Source: an uncultured Ruminococcus sp. (GTDB lineage Bacteria; Bacillota; Clostridia; Oscillospirales; Acutalibacteraceae). From it: a stretch of DNA of 64,000 nt. A program made the translations under genes and the position numbers. Shown one piece after another: positions 8,564 to 16,682 of this stretch. Numbering within the stretch: position 1 is the first letter of the stretch; each line of letters begins with the position of its first letter. The notes under the pieces are model-generated. The model was not told the origin of the DNA and did not search any database. It saw only the letters and a list, made by a program, of their open reading frames with translations. Location: assembly GCA_910585865.1 (NCBI GenBank), contig CAJUGO010000001.1, forward strand, positions 248,001-312,000, written 5' to 3'.

Positions 8564-9550
8564 ATGAAATGTACTAACTGCGGTCATGAAATTTACGGCA
8601 AATTCTGTACCAATTGCGGAGCTCCGGCTCCGATAAACAATGACGCTCAGTCATTGTCGCAGGATCAACCGCCTGAAACGACACCACAAACGCAAATAAA
8701 CGGTGCAGACACCGCATTTGCTAATCAGTATTTTAACCCCAACAAACAATCCTATGATAACAGTCAGCCGTCTGTAAATCAAACAAGCTTTGGTCAGCAG
8801 TTTACTAACCCGCAGAGTAACTATCAGAATCAACAGTTCACCAATCAAACACAGATTAACCAGGCAAGAAACAGCAAAACAACAGCAATTATTATCAGTA
8901 TTATTTCCGGTATTGTTATAATCATCGGAATTGTTGCGGCAATTATTGTCTGCTTATTCTTTTTGGACAAAGCGAGCAATTATTCAACAACTGATAAAAG
9001 CTTCTCAATTAATACTGAGCCGTCATTTGGAATTATTGATGATGACAATATACTTTTCGACGAAAAAACTCATTTTTATTACAAAAAATCCGACGATTAT
9101 GACGGCTTGGTGATTACCGGATTTGATTATGACTATTCAAACAATTCAGAAACCATAACAATTGAAATCCCCGAAAAGATTGAGAATAGTAATGTTGTTG
9201 AAATTGAAGAACTTTACTCTTATTATCACGATGCCCATGTAACCGTTGTTATTCCGGGTACCGTAAAGGTTATCCGCAGCTACGCTATGAGCTTTGATGA
9301 TTATATTGACGAAGTTATAATAAAAGAAGGCGTTGAGATTATTGAACCCAATGCATTTATTGGGGACGTATCTTTAAAAAAGGTTACAGTTCCTGCATCT
9401 GTTAAACAAATGAACAACTGCGGTATCGGATACGAAATGAATGATAAATTAGACAATGTTTTAATAGACGATTTTATTCTTTACGGCAAAAAAGACTCTG
9501 CTGCAGAAAAATATGCAAAAAACGGCGGACTTAAATTTATTGCACAATAA
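8564..9550 (+). CDS. Zinc-ribbon membrane protein with leucine-rich-repeat-like outer domain
   Basis: Function unknown; 328 residues. The N-terminus is a zinc ribbon, CTNCGHEIYGKFCTNCG. A Gln/Asn-rich linker (about residues 25-105) precedes one transmembrane helix near 106-132. The outer domain contains segments such as VVIPGTVKVIRSYA and KVTVPASVKQMNN, which resemble BspA-type LRR_5 repeats. The ribosome site AAGGAAGGGG lies just upstream. It follows the Mrp gene by 52 bases and probably shares its transcript, which ends at the terminator at 9624. Confidence 0.75.
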   Translation: MKCTNCGHEIYGKFCTNCGAPAPINNDAQSLSQDQPPETTPQTQINGADTAFANQYFNPNKQSYDNSQPSVNQTSFGQQFTNPQSNYQNQQFTNQTQINQARNSKTTAIIISIISGIVIIIGIVAAIIVCLFFLDKASNYSTTDKSFSINTEPSFGIIDDDNILFDEKTHFYYKKSDDYDGLVITGFDYDYSNNSETITIEIPEKIENSNVVEIEELYSYYHDAHVTVVIPGTVKVIRSYAMSFDDYIDEVIIKEGVEIIEPNAFIGDVSLKKVTVPASVKQMNNCGIGYEMNDKLDNVLIDDFILYGKKDSAAEKYAKNGGLKFIAQ

Positions 9551-9623
9551 AAATTAATTATAAGCTTGCTTCTAATTTAATTGCCACATATTCTCTGCTT
9601 TATTTGCATGAAAATAAAATAAA

Positions 9624-9666
9624 ACGCATCTTATATTGTTTACATACAAATAAGATGTGTTTTTTA
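9624..9666 (+). terminator. Rho-independent terminator
   Basis: ACGCATCTTAT (9624-9634) pairs with ATAAGATGTGT (9650-9660), with one G-T pair, and is followed by TTTTTATA. Confidence 0.8.
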
Positions 9667-9704
9667 TAGAAATTAATAAAAAGATGTTTATTTATATCTA
9701 TCTG

Positions 9705-9713
9705 TGTTATAAT
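9705..9713 (+). promoter_or_regulatory. Extended -10 promoter
   Basis: TGTTATAAT is a perfect extended -10 element. The -35 region 17 bases upstream, TGTTTA, is weak. It sits about 30 bases ahead of the UPF0340 gene. Confidence 0.6.
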
Positions 9714-9741
9714 CTAAGTATCATAAAATGGAGATGATAAA

Positions 9742-10287
9742 ATGGATGAATTATATAATCAGGCAAGGCAGGCAATTATTCAGCTCTGCGATATTGCAAA
9801 GCTTAAATCCGGAAATATTGTAATCGTGGGCTGTTCATCGAGCGAAATTTCAGGAGGAACTATAGGAAAAAATTCAAATCTCGAAGCCGCTGAATCTGTT
9901 TTTAAGGGTATTTATGAAGAACTCAGCGAGAGAAACATTTACCTTGCGGCCCAGTGCTGTGAACATCTAAACAGAGCCATTATTATAGAACGTGATGCTG
10001 TGCCAACAACCTATGAAGAAGTAAATGTCGTTCCACAGCCAAAGGCAGGCGGTTCTTTTGCTACTGCTGCGTATAAAACCTTTAAAGACCCAATAGCACT
10101 TGAGGAAATCAAGGCTGACGCAGGACTTGATATTGGAGGAACACTGATTGGTATGCATCTTAAAAAGGTTGCTGTCCCAGTAAGACTAAACCTAGACCAT
10201 ATTGGAAATGCAATTTTGCTTGCGGCGAGAACACGACCGAAGTTTATTGGGGGATGCCGTGCAATATATAATGAAACCAATCAATAA
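9742..10287 (+). CDS. UPF0340/TIGR01440 family protein (YwlG-like)
   Basis: This is a conserved Firmicutes cytoplasmic family with no firmly assigned role. The 181-residue length matches the family. Family-like segments are IVIVGCSSSEISGG near residue 27, AAQCCEHLNRA, and GGTLIGMHLKKVAVPVR toward the C-terminus. The ribosome site is GGAGATG. It is a single-gene transcription unit between an extended -10 promoter and a shared terminator with the convergent citrate synthase gene. Confidence 0.88.
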   Translation: MDELYNQARQAIIQLCDIAKLKSGNIVIVGCSSSEISGGTIGKNSNLEAAESVFKGIYEELSERNIYLAAQCCEHLNRAIIIERDAVPTTYEEVNVVPQPKAGGSFATAAYKTFKDPIALEEIKADAGLDIGGTLIGMHLKKVAVPVRLNLDHIGNAILLAARTRPKFIGGCRAIYNETNQ

Positions 10288-10313
10288 TATATGATGTATC
10301 TATTTACAAAATA

Positions 10314-10340
10314 AAGGGCAGGATGTTTTATCCTGCCCTT
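10314..10340. terminator. Bidirectional terminator between convergent genes
   Basis: AAGGGCAGGAT (10314-10324) pairs perfectly with ATCCTGCCCTT (10330-10340) around a GTTTT loop. AT-rich flanks lie on both sides. It can serve the UPF0340 gene on the plus strand and citrate synthase on the minus strand. Confidence 0.88.
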
Positions 10341-10353
10341 ATTTATTACTAAA

Positions 10354-11724
10354 TTATCTGTTTTTAAGCTCTGTATACTTCTTTTCAGTTGAAATACTCA
10401 TATATGCCGGTCGAATAATCTTGCCTGAATTGACAAGCTCCTCCATACGATGCGCGCTCCAACCTGCAATACGGGCCGTAGCAAACAGCGGTGTATACAG
10501 TTCGCAAGGTATATCAAGCATACTGTAAAGTAATCCGCTGTAAAAATCAACATTTGCTGCAACACCTTTATATATTTTTCTTTTGCGTGCAATAACCTGC
10601 GGTGCAAGCCGTTCCACTCTTTCATAAAGGTTGAATTCTGCATCATATCCCTCTGCTTCAGCAAGTTTTTTTACTGCATCTTTAAGAATAATCTGGCGAG
10701 GATCAGATATTGTATAAACAGCATGTCCCATACCGTAAATAAGACCATTTCTGTCAAAAGCTTTTTTGTCAAGAAGTTTCTCAAGATACTCCGTAAGTGC
10801 GTCGTCATCATTCCAATCCTTGACATTGTGTTTTAAGTCCTCAAACATATAGTATACTTTAACATTAGCACCGCCGTGTTTAGGCCCCTTAAGAGAAGAA
10901 AGTGCTGCTGCTATCGCTGAATACGTATCTGTACCGGATGACGTAACAACATGAGCTGTAAAAGTTGAGTTGTTTCCTCCGCCGTGTTCCATATGAAGTA
11001 TCAGCGCCATATCGAGCACTTTAGCCTCAAGAGGCGTATACTTACGGTCGGGTCTAAGCAGGGAAAGTATAACCTCGGCAGTTGACATAGTAGGCTCTGC
11101 GCGATGGATATACAAACTCTTATCACGCAGATAATGATTAAATGCATGATAGCCGTAAACAGTCAGCATTGGAAATACTGATATAAGCTGAATACATTGT
11201 CTCAAAACATTTTCTATAGATGTATCATTAGGATTCTTGTCATAGCAGAATAGAGTAAGAACACTTCTAGCAATAGAGTTCATCATATCTTCGCTTGGAG
11301 CTTTTAAAATTACATCTCTAACGAAATTTTGAGGTAAAGTTCTGTAACGAACAATAAGATCTTTAAAATCCTTTAGCTGCTGCTGATTTGGCATTTCACC
11401 AAATAACAAAAGATAAACAACTTCCTCAAAACCAAAACGATCATCATCTGTTATTCCGCTAATCAAATCTATAACATTATAGCCACGGTAATAAAGCTCT
11501 CCGTCACAGGGAACGAGTTTACCGTCAACAAGCTTGTTCTGCTTAATTGTTGAAATATCAGTCAGTCCTGTAAGTACACCTTTGCCGTCGAGATCACGAA
11601 GTCCTCGCTTAACATCATACTTACTGTATAAATTCGAATCAATTATGGAGTTTTTAGCCATTTTCTGGGCGAGAGAATGAATCTCCGGTGTAATATCTGA
11701 ATAGTCGCCTATAATTTGCGCCAT
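10354..11724 (-). CDS. Citrate synthase
   Basis: It condenses acetyl-CoA with oxaloacetate to citrate. In an anaerobe this is the entry to an incomplete cycle for glutamate synthesis (inference). The protein has 456 residues from ATG 11724; the GTG at 11733 lies in the ribosome site AAGGAGTG. Catalytic landmarks are the His-bearing segments HMEHGGGNNS and GMGHAVYT, the Asp in NVDFYSG, and the substrate Arg in GWSAHRMEEL. The motif GPKHGGANVKV is also present. I cannot exclude 2-methylcitrate synthase from sequence alone, but no propionate genes are nearby. Confidence 0.92.
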   Translation of the reverse strand: MAQIIGDYSDITPEIHSLAQKMAKNSIIDSNLYSKYDVKRGLRDLDGKGVLTGLTDISTIKQNKLVDGKLVPCDGELYYRGYNVIDLISGITDDDRFGFEEVVYLLLFGEMPNQQQLKDFKDLIVRYRTLPQNFVRDVILKAPSEDMMNSIARSVLTLFCYDKNPNDTSIENVLRQCIQLISVFPMLTVYGYHAFNHYLRDKSLYIHRAEPTMSTAEVILSLLRPDRKYTPLEAKVLDMALILHMEHGGGNNSTFTAHVVTSSGTDTYSAIAAALSSLKGPKHGGANVKVYYMFEDLKHNVKDWNDDDALTEYLEKLLDKKAFDRNGLIYGMGHAVYTISDPRQIILKDAVKKLAEAEGYDAEFNLYERVERLAPQVIARKRKIYKGVAANVDFYSGLLYSMLDIPCELYTPLFATARIAGWSAHRMEELVNSGKIIRPAYMSISTEKKYTELKNR

Positions 11725-12030
11725 ATATTTCACTCCTTTTTATATTTTACTATACATACTAATTATAACATAAAAACGAAAAAAAGAAAAGATACAATAG
11801 TAGCAGAACTGTCATTAATTTTTTTCTTCATTTATATACCAAATGCATAATTTTTTATACATATTTTTATATTTATATCACAGTAAAAATATATACCCTG
11901 TCGAACTTTAATAAAATAATTTCTGAACAGCTAATTTACATATTCTCTTAGACTTTGCATTTAGTCTCTTACAATATGTCTATAAGCAAGATTGCTAATT
12001 TACAACAGCAAAAAACAGTATATATAATAT
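11725..12030. other. Gene-free AT-rich spacer
   Basis: This spacer lies between the citrate synthase start and the amylase terminator. On the minus strand it holds a TATAAT-like box (11762-11767) that could serve citrate synthase, but the -35 is poor. I see no gene, repeat or strong hairpin in the rest. Confidence 0.6.
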
Positions 12031-12058
12031 AAAGGGGGTAATATAAACTACCCCCTTT
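12031..12058 (-). terminator. Terminator-like hairpin after the amylase gene
   Basis: AAAGGGGGTA (12031-12040) pairs perfectly with TACCCCCTTT (12049-12058). On the minus strand the following bases are T-rich but interrupted by A. Confidence 0.7.
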
Positions 12059-12076
12059 AAATTTATAAAGTTGTTA

Positions 12077-14329
12077 TTACTTTAAATATGTACCATTTGT
12101 ACCAATCTGTCCGTCAATACCTGTAAATCCGTCAGCACAACATACATATACTCTCATATTTGCTCTGCCGATTGAACCAACAGTAAGTGTTCCGTTGGTA
12201 ACATTCTTAACATCACCTGTAACAGCATCAATGTACTTGCCGTTAGGAATGTTTTTAAATGTTGCACCATTCGAGATAGCTACACATGCAAGGCTGTCAG
12301 TTCCGCCCTGTGTATAACGGCGAACAAAAGCCATATCGCCTGATACATAGCTGTTGCTGCTAGTATACTGACCTTTTTGAAGTGCAGGAACCGCTCTTCT
12401 AATCTGGTTAAGCTGCTGTAAATGTACTGCGAGAGGTGATTTTAATGTAGCAGCAACTGTACCTGTTGCTGAATATTTACCAAAATCATTTGCACTTACA
12501 GAACCCTCAAGATAATCGCCAAAGTAAGCACGTCCTGTTGTTGAAAGCGGTGCAGATAAGCCCTTGTCAACCGGAGCACCCTTCATAAACTCAACCTCTG
12601 AGCCGTAGTAAACGCACGGAATACCTCTGAAGGTAAACATCAAGTTCATGTTTTCTGCCCAAGACTGTGTGCCGCCGTTGTAACGGTTGTTTGAGTCAGG
12701 ACCGTAGTCATGAGAATCAACATACATTACATTCCATGTTGAATCATTATAGTTTTCATCACAATTTACTGCAGCTCTGAACGCATCACTTGCATTGCCA
12801 AAAGCCCAGTGCATTCTAAAGTCAATTACACCTGTGCCGTTTGCTTGGCTGTAATCGGGAGTATGATATTTAACACCATCAAGAAGAGCATTTTTACTCT
12901 TCATAGAAATGCTGTTTGTCTGGTATGCACCGAAATGAGCTACACTGTTGTCATAGTTAGCGCTTGCATCAGTAGTGCTCCAGTTGCTTGCCCATTTTGA
13001 ATCAGTTTCAGCCCATGTATAGAAGAACGGAGTATTTGAAAGACCGCCCTCATTTACAACTTCATGTGTTCTTGCACAAACTTCGCCAAAAATGTAGAAA
13101 TTATCAATGCTCATAAAGGATGGGAAATATGCGCTGTTTAATGTCCATCTGTTAATATGCTTTTCAGTATCAAGACGGAACGCATCAACACCCATTTGTG
13201 CATAATTAAGATATGAATCCGTTATGTATTTTGCAACTTCAGGATTTTCTGTGTTAACATCTACACAGTCGCCGTCAATCTGACCTGCCTGCTCTGTAAA
13301 TGAACCCCATGAAAGTGACGGCTCGTGATGATAATAGTTCTGAGTATCATGACTGCCGGCATCCAATTTCTTGGTATCCTTCATTATATTAAGTCTTGCA
13401 TCATACTGACGTCCTGGTTCAAGGTTGTTATATACATCAAGCGGGAATGTTTTTGCAAAGTCTGAATCAGGGATTTGAACCATACAATTAATTGATGCTA
13501 AATCCTGAACTGTTTCATATTCCTTTGTAAACATTGGAGCAAGCTTTGCTTCACCAAAGTTACCTGTGTGATTCCAAACAACGTCCTGAATAAGCTTCAT
13601 GCCTTTATCATGTACTGCATCAATAAGATCCTGATATGTAGCTCCTTCACTTTCATAACGCGGATCAATAGTTGAAAAATCAAAAGCATGATATCCATGA
13701 TAGTCATAGCCAGATGCATTTGACACAACAGGAGTAATCCAGATAGCTGAGAAACCCAAAGCCTTGATGTAATCAAGTTTGTCGATTAAACCCTGGAAGT
13801 CGCCGCGCCATGCCGGATCTGAATCAGGGTTGTTTGCGCTGCTGTCATCCCAGCAGTGTATGCTGTTTCCTGTATCGCCGTCAAAAAAACGAGTAGTAAT
13901 TACGAAGTAAATGGAATCTTCACGCAAATCAGTGCGCTCCCAAGCAATTGGAGAAGGGAATTTGTTGTGCCATCTCTTATCCTTATACCACCACTCGCCG
14001 GTGTTTCTTGTCAGTTCAGCTGACTGCTTGCCGTTTACAACAAACATCATATTGACTTTAGTTACATTGTTAAATGTGTAACTATAGTAGTTATCACCTT
14101 CAGCTGTCATCTTTGCACCGGGGTATTCCGTAGTTATATTCTGCGGAAGACTGTTCCAGTAATAAATTGTAGGTACACCCTCTTCACAGTAATAGTGAAC
14201 CTTAATGCTGCTTGATTCAGATGTGCTGCTGTCATTATCAGCATTTGCCGCGCTAGCTGAAAAAACTCCGACAGTGCATACAACACATACTGTCAAAATC
14301 AAAGCAATAAATTTTTTTAAATTTGCCAT
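12077..14329 (-). CDS. Secreted alpha-amylase family (GH13) enzyme with N-terminal starch-binding module
   Basis: It is an extracellular glycoside hydrolase that should cleave alpha-1,4 links in starch. The protein has 750 residues. A signal peptide with core FIALILTVCVVCTVGVF ends near SASAANA. Residues 40-125 resemble a CBM26-type starch-binding module (VHYYCEEGVPTIYYWN, MMFVVNG). The GH13 barrel shows region I DVVWNH, region II VDAFRLDTEKH with the nucleophile Asp, region III IFGEV with the acid/base Glu, and region IV YVDSHDY. No LPXTG, dockerin or cohesin is obvious. The ribosome site is AAGGAGGAG. A 9-base inverted repeat lies upstream at 14397-14433. Confidence 0.93.
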   Translation of the reverse strand: MANLKKFIALILTVCVVCTVGVFSASAANADNDSSTSESSSIKVHYYCEEGVPTIYYWNSLPQNITTEYPGAKMTAEGDNYYSYTFNNVTKVNMMFVVNGKQSAELTRNTGEWWYKDKRWHNKFPSPIAWERTDLREDSIYFVITTRFFDGDTGNSIHCWDDSSANNPDSDPAWRGDFQGLIDKLDYIKALGFSAIWITPVVSNASGYDYHGYHAFDFSTIDPRYESEGATYQDLIDAVHDKGMKLIQDVVWNHTGNFGEAKLAPMFTKEYETVQDLASINCMVQIPDSDFAKTFPLDVYNNLEPGRQYDARLNIMKDTKKLDAGSHDTQNYYHHEPSLSWGSFTEQAGQIDGDCVDVNTENPEVAKYITDSYLNYAQMGVDAFRLDTEKHINRWTLNSAYFPSFMSIDNFYIFGEVCARTHEVVNEGGLSNTPFFYTWAETDSKWASNWSTTDASANYDNSVAHFGAYQTNSISMKSKNALLDGVKYHTPDYSQANGTGVIDFRMHWAFGNASDAFRAAVNCDENYNDSTWNVMYVDSHDYGPDSNNRYNGGTQSWAENMNLMFTFRGIPCVYYGSEVEFMKGAPVDKGLSAPLSTTGRAYFGDYLEGSVSANDFGKYSATGTVAATLKSPLAVHLQQLNQIRRAVPALQKGQYTSSNSYVSGDMAFVRRYTQGGTDSLACVAISNGATFKNIPNGKYIDAVTGDVKNVTNGTLTVGSIGRANMRVYVCCADGFTGIDGQIGTNGTYLK

Positions 14330-14396
14330 AGATTCTCCTCCTTATGACATATAATTACACAATAATATTATAATTTAGAAAGGCAGTTGTATTTTT

Positions 14397-14433
14397 CTTT
14401 GTGAGAATTATATTCTGTTAGTGCCTCACAAAG
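14397..14433. repeat. Inverted repeat upstream of the amylase gene
   Basis: CTTTGTGAG (14397-14405) and CTCACAAAG (14425-14433) are perfect inverted copies separated by 19 bases. They lie 70-100 bases upstream of the amylase start. On the minus strand no T tract follows, so a paired operator or upstream hairpin is more likely than a terminator. A TATAAT box for amylase may lie at 14367-14372. Confidence 0.5.
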
Positions 14434-14582
14434 ATTAATTCTCTAATTTATACAAAATCCACAAAAATGACTGCATTTTGAATTGATTAAGTTAAAATTA
14501 ACAATAAACGGCAATTTCTGCATAAAATACGCAAACATATCCTATAGATATATCAGCTTATATGCCATTTTTTACTATTAAT

Positions 14583-15392
14583 TTATTTTAATATAAACTT
14601 TTCAAGAGTCCTTGCTACACCGTCATCATCATTCGATTCACAAACATAATCCGCAATTTTTTTGACGTCTTTTTCTCCGTTAGCCATTGCCACTCCAAAA
14701 CCGGCATATCCAATCATTGTCATATCATTGTAGTTGTCCCCAAATGTTACAAGTTCCTCTCGTTTTAAGCCAAGCCTTTGCAGCAGCAGCGGAAGCATTG
14801 ACCCCTTGGTTATGCCAAACGGCATTATTTCAAGAAAATACGGCGCGCTTTTGTATACATCAAGCAAACCATCATATCTTTTTGAAAATATTTCATTAAA
14901 CTTATCAATTTCGTCAGGCTCACCGGCAAGCAAAATCTTGTTAATGTTAAATCTTATCGCCGAAATAAAATCGTCTACTACAATCATATCGGTTTTTAAA
15001 ATATCCCGCTCTATATAAGAATAATCATTGACTTTATTGTCAGAAATAATACTCTTATCATTATAAGTATTAATTGTTATATTTGAATCTTTAAGAACTC
15101 CCACAATGTCAGAAAGATACTCAAGAGGAAACATCTTACTTACAACCGTTTCCCCGGTTTCACAGTTGATTATCTTCCCTCCGTTAAACGCCATAATAAA
15201 GCCGCCGTAGCGGTCAAGCATCAAGTCCCGTGCAATCGGGGTAATTCCTATAGGATGCCTTCCTGATGCAAGAACTATTTTTTTCCCTTGCTGCTGCGCT
15301 TGAAGCAGAGCATATCTGGTGCGGGGAGTTATCTCCTTTTTTGTGTTAGTAAGTGTTCCGTCTATATCCACGGCTATAAGCTTAAAATCCAT
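14583..15392 (-). CDS. Cof-type HAD-superfamily phosphatase
   Basis: This is a cytoplasmic sugar-phosphate or nucleotide phosphatase of the HAD type IIB (Cof) subfamily; the substrate cannot be read from sequence. Motif I is VDIDGTLTN at the N-terminus with the nucleophile Asp. Motif II is the Ser in LASGRHP. Motif IV is TFGDNYNDMTMI near the C-terminus. From ATG 15392 it is 269 residues, which is standard. The upstream GTG (15401) is part of the ribosome site AAGGTG. It is probably monocistronic. Confidence 0.9.
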   Translation of the reverse strand: MDFKLIAVDIDGTLTNTKKEITPRTRYALLQAQQQGKKIVLASGRHPIGITPIARDLMLDRYGGFIMAFNGGKIINCETGETVVSKMFPLEYLSDIVGVLKDSNITINTYNDKSIISDNKVNDYSYIERDILKTDMIVVDDFISAIRFNINKILLAGEPDEIDKFNEIFSKRYDGLLDVYKSAPYFLEIMPFGITKGSMLPLLLQRLGLKREELVTFGDNYNDMTMIGYAGFGVAMANGEKDVKKIADYVCESNDDDGVARTLEKFILK

Positions 15393-15576
15393 AAAATTCA
15401 CCTTAAAACATTGAAAATATCCAACGCCAAAACCATAATTATCGATTAAACTATATCATAATTCGACAAAAAAATCAATACAAAAAAACAGTGAAAATGC
15501 CAGAGTTTAAGCCATTTTTATTGTAATAAAATGTTGCGTATTAATTAATAAAACCCTTGAACATTCAGTAATACAA

Positions 15577-15909
15577 TTACCTCATTTGGTACTTCATGAG
15601 ATCAACAACATCATCCTTCACCTCAACACCCTCCGCTTCAAGCAGTTTTCTTTGTTCATCCGACCCGCCAAAAGCAAAATGAGGTGCAAGCCTTCCTTTA
15701 GCATTAACCACCCTGTAACAAGGTATTATTCCCGGAGCCGGATTTTTATGCAATGCATTACCAACAATTCTTGCATAATTTCTGTTGCCTGCAATAACCG
15801 CAATCTGACCATACGTTGCAACTCTGCCATACGGAATCTGCATTACTGCCTCATAAATTCTGTCGTAGAGAGATTTTTCAATATTATTTTCATTGTTGTT
15901 CATCAACAT
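15577..15909 (-). CDS. MGMT/alkyltransferase-like DNA-binding domain protein
   Basis: This small protein (110 residues from ATG 15909) consists only of the C-terminal domain of O6-alkylguanine-DNA alkyltransferases. It has the helix-turn-helix segment GRVATYGQIAVIAGN, the Asn hinge NALHKNP, and the active-site region IPCYRVVNAKGRL. The acceptor Cys is kept, but the adjacent His of the usual PCHRV is Tyr. It may be a transferase variant or an ATL-like lesion-binding protein. The start overlaps the end of the preceding signal peptidase gene by 20 bases with AAAGGAG upstream, indicating translational coupling. A start at 15903 is also possible. Confidence 0.82.
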   Translation of the reverse strand: MLMNNNENNIEKSLYDRIYEAVMQIPYGRVATYGQIAVIAGNRNYARIVGNALHKNPAPGIIPCYRVVNAKGRLAPHFAFGGSDEQRKLLEAEGVEVKDDVVDLMKYQMR

Positions 15910-16546
15910 TGTCAGAACTGCTCCTTTCATCAGATACGGCACTGTCCTTTTGTAATCTGCTTATTATATCATTTATATCTTCTTTTTCTTCTGTGCTATC
16001 ATAACTGCCGCTTGCAATTTTAATTATGTTGATAATCTCATCAAAAAAGATGAATAATATCAAAACTATAAAGATAATCAATCCCCATGGTGAAAGAAAT
16101 ACTTTATATACTTGTGTGAGAAAAGGTATGGTACAAATCATAACGGACTGCACCTTCTCTAATGTAATCTCAGCGTCCGCTTGATCATTAGCGACGCCTT
16201 TAGTCTGAAGCCGCCATAATCCGTCTATATCTTCATATGGTGCTTTAATAATTTTATGTGTAATAGGAATATTATTTGTCTCTGCACCGCCGTCAAAAGT
16301 GATAATATCCCCAACTTTAAGTTCTTTAGGGTTTTCAACTTTTTTATCTAGTATTATATCCCCTACCATTAGTTCCGGTTCCATACTTCCGCTTGATACT
16401 CTGTAAAATGAATATCCAAACACAGATGGCGTACTGTGGGTTATCCGCGAAATAAAAGAAAGAACAACCATACCAACAAGTATAATAACTATAATCCAGC
16501 AAAATACACTGGCTATTTTTTTCAGAATTTTTCCTGTCTTTTTCAT
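15890..16546 (-). CDS. SipW-type signal peptidase I (third copy in the locus)
   Basis: It is a membrane protease that removes signal peptides from exported proteins. The 218-residue protein has an N-terminal transmembrane helix (about 13-36) and the catalytic Ser in SSGSMEPELMVGDII. His in PITHKI replaces the Lys of classical signal peptidases, which is the ER/SipW-type dyad. A C-terminal transmembrane helix (about 150-172) and a charged tail follow. SipW-type enzymes process TasA-like fibre proteins. A terminator separates it from the upstream leucine-rich-repeat gene, so it may have its own promoter. ATG 16546 is preceded by GAGGG. Confidence 0.9.
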   Translation of the reverse strand: MKKTGKILKKIASVFCWIIVIILVGMVVLSFISRITHSTPSVFGYSFYRVSSGSMEPELMVGDIILDKKVENPKELKVGDIITFDGGAETNNIPITHKIIKAPYEDIDGLWRLQTKGVANDQADAEITLEKVQSVMICTIPFLTQVYKVFLSPWGLIIFIVLILFIFFDEIINIIKIASGSYDSTEEKEDINDIISRLQKDSAVSDERSSSDNVDEQQ

Positions 16547-16644
16547 AATACCCTCTAATAAAAGCAACTTAATGCTGTCTCAGTTTTTAGCAAACAGTAT
16601 AATACTGCCGACTATTATTCAACAAATTCTCATAAAGTAAAAAT

Positions 16645-16673
16645 ACGGGACTGACTTTTAAAGACAGCCCCGT
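16645..16673 (-). terminator. Rho-independent terminator of the surface-protein operon
   Basis: Read on the minus strand, ACGGGGCTG pairs with the CAGTCCCGT arm, and the pairing extends into CTTT/AAAG with one mismatch. ATTTTTAC follows. It sits ten bases after the stop of the leucine-rich-repeat gene. Confidence 0.82.
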
Positions 16674-16682
16674 TAAATTGTT

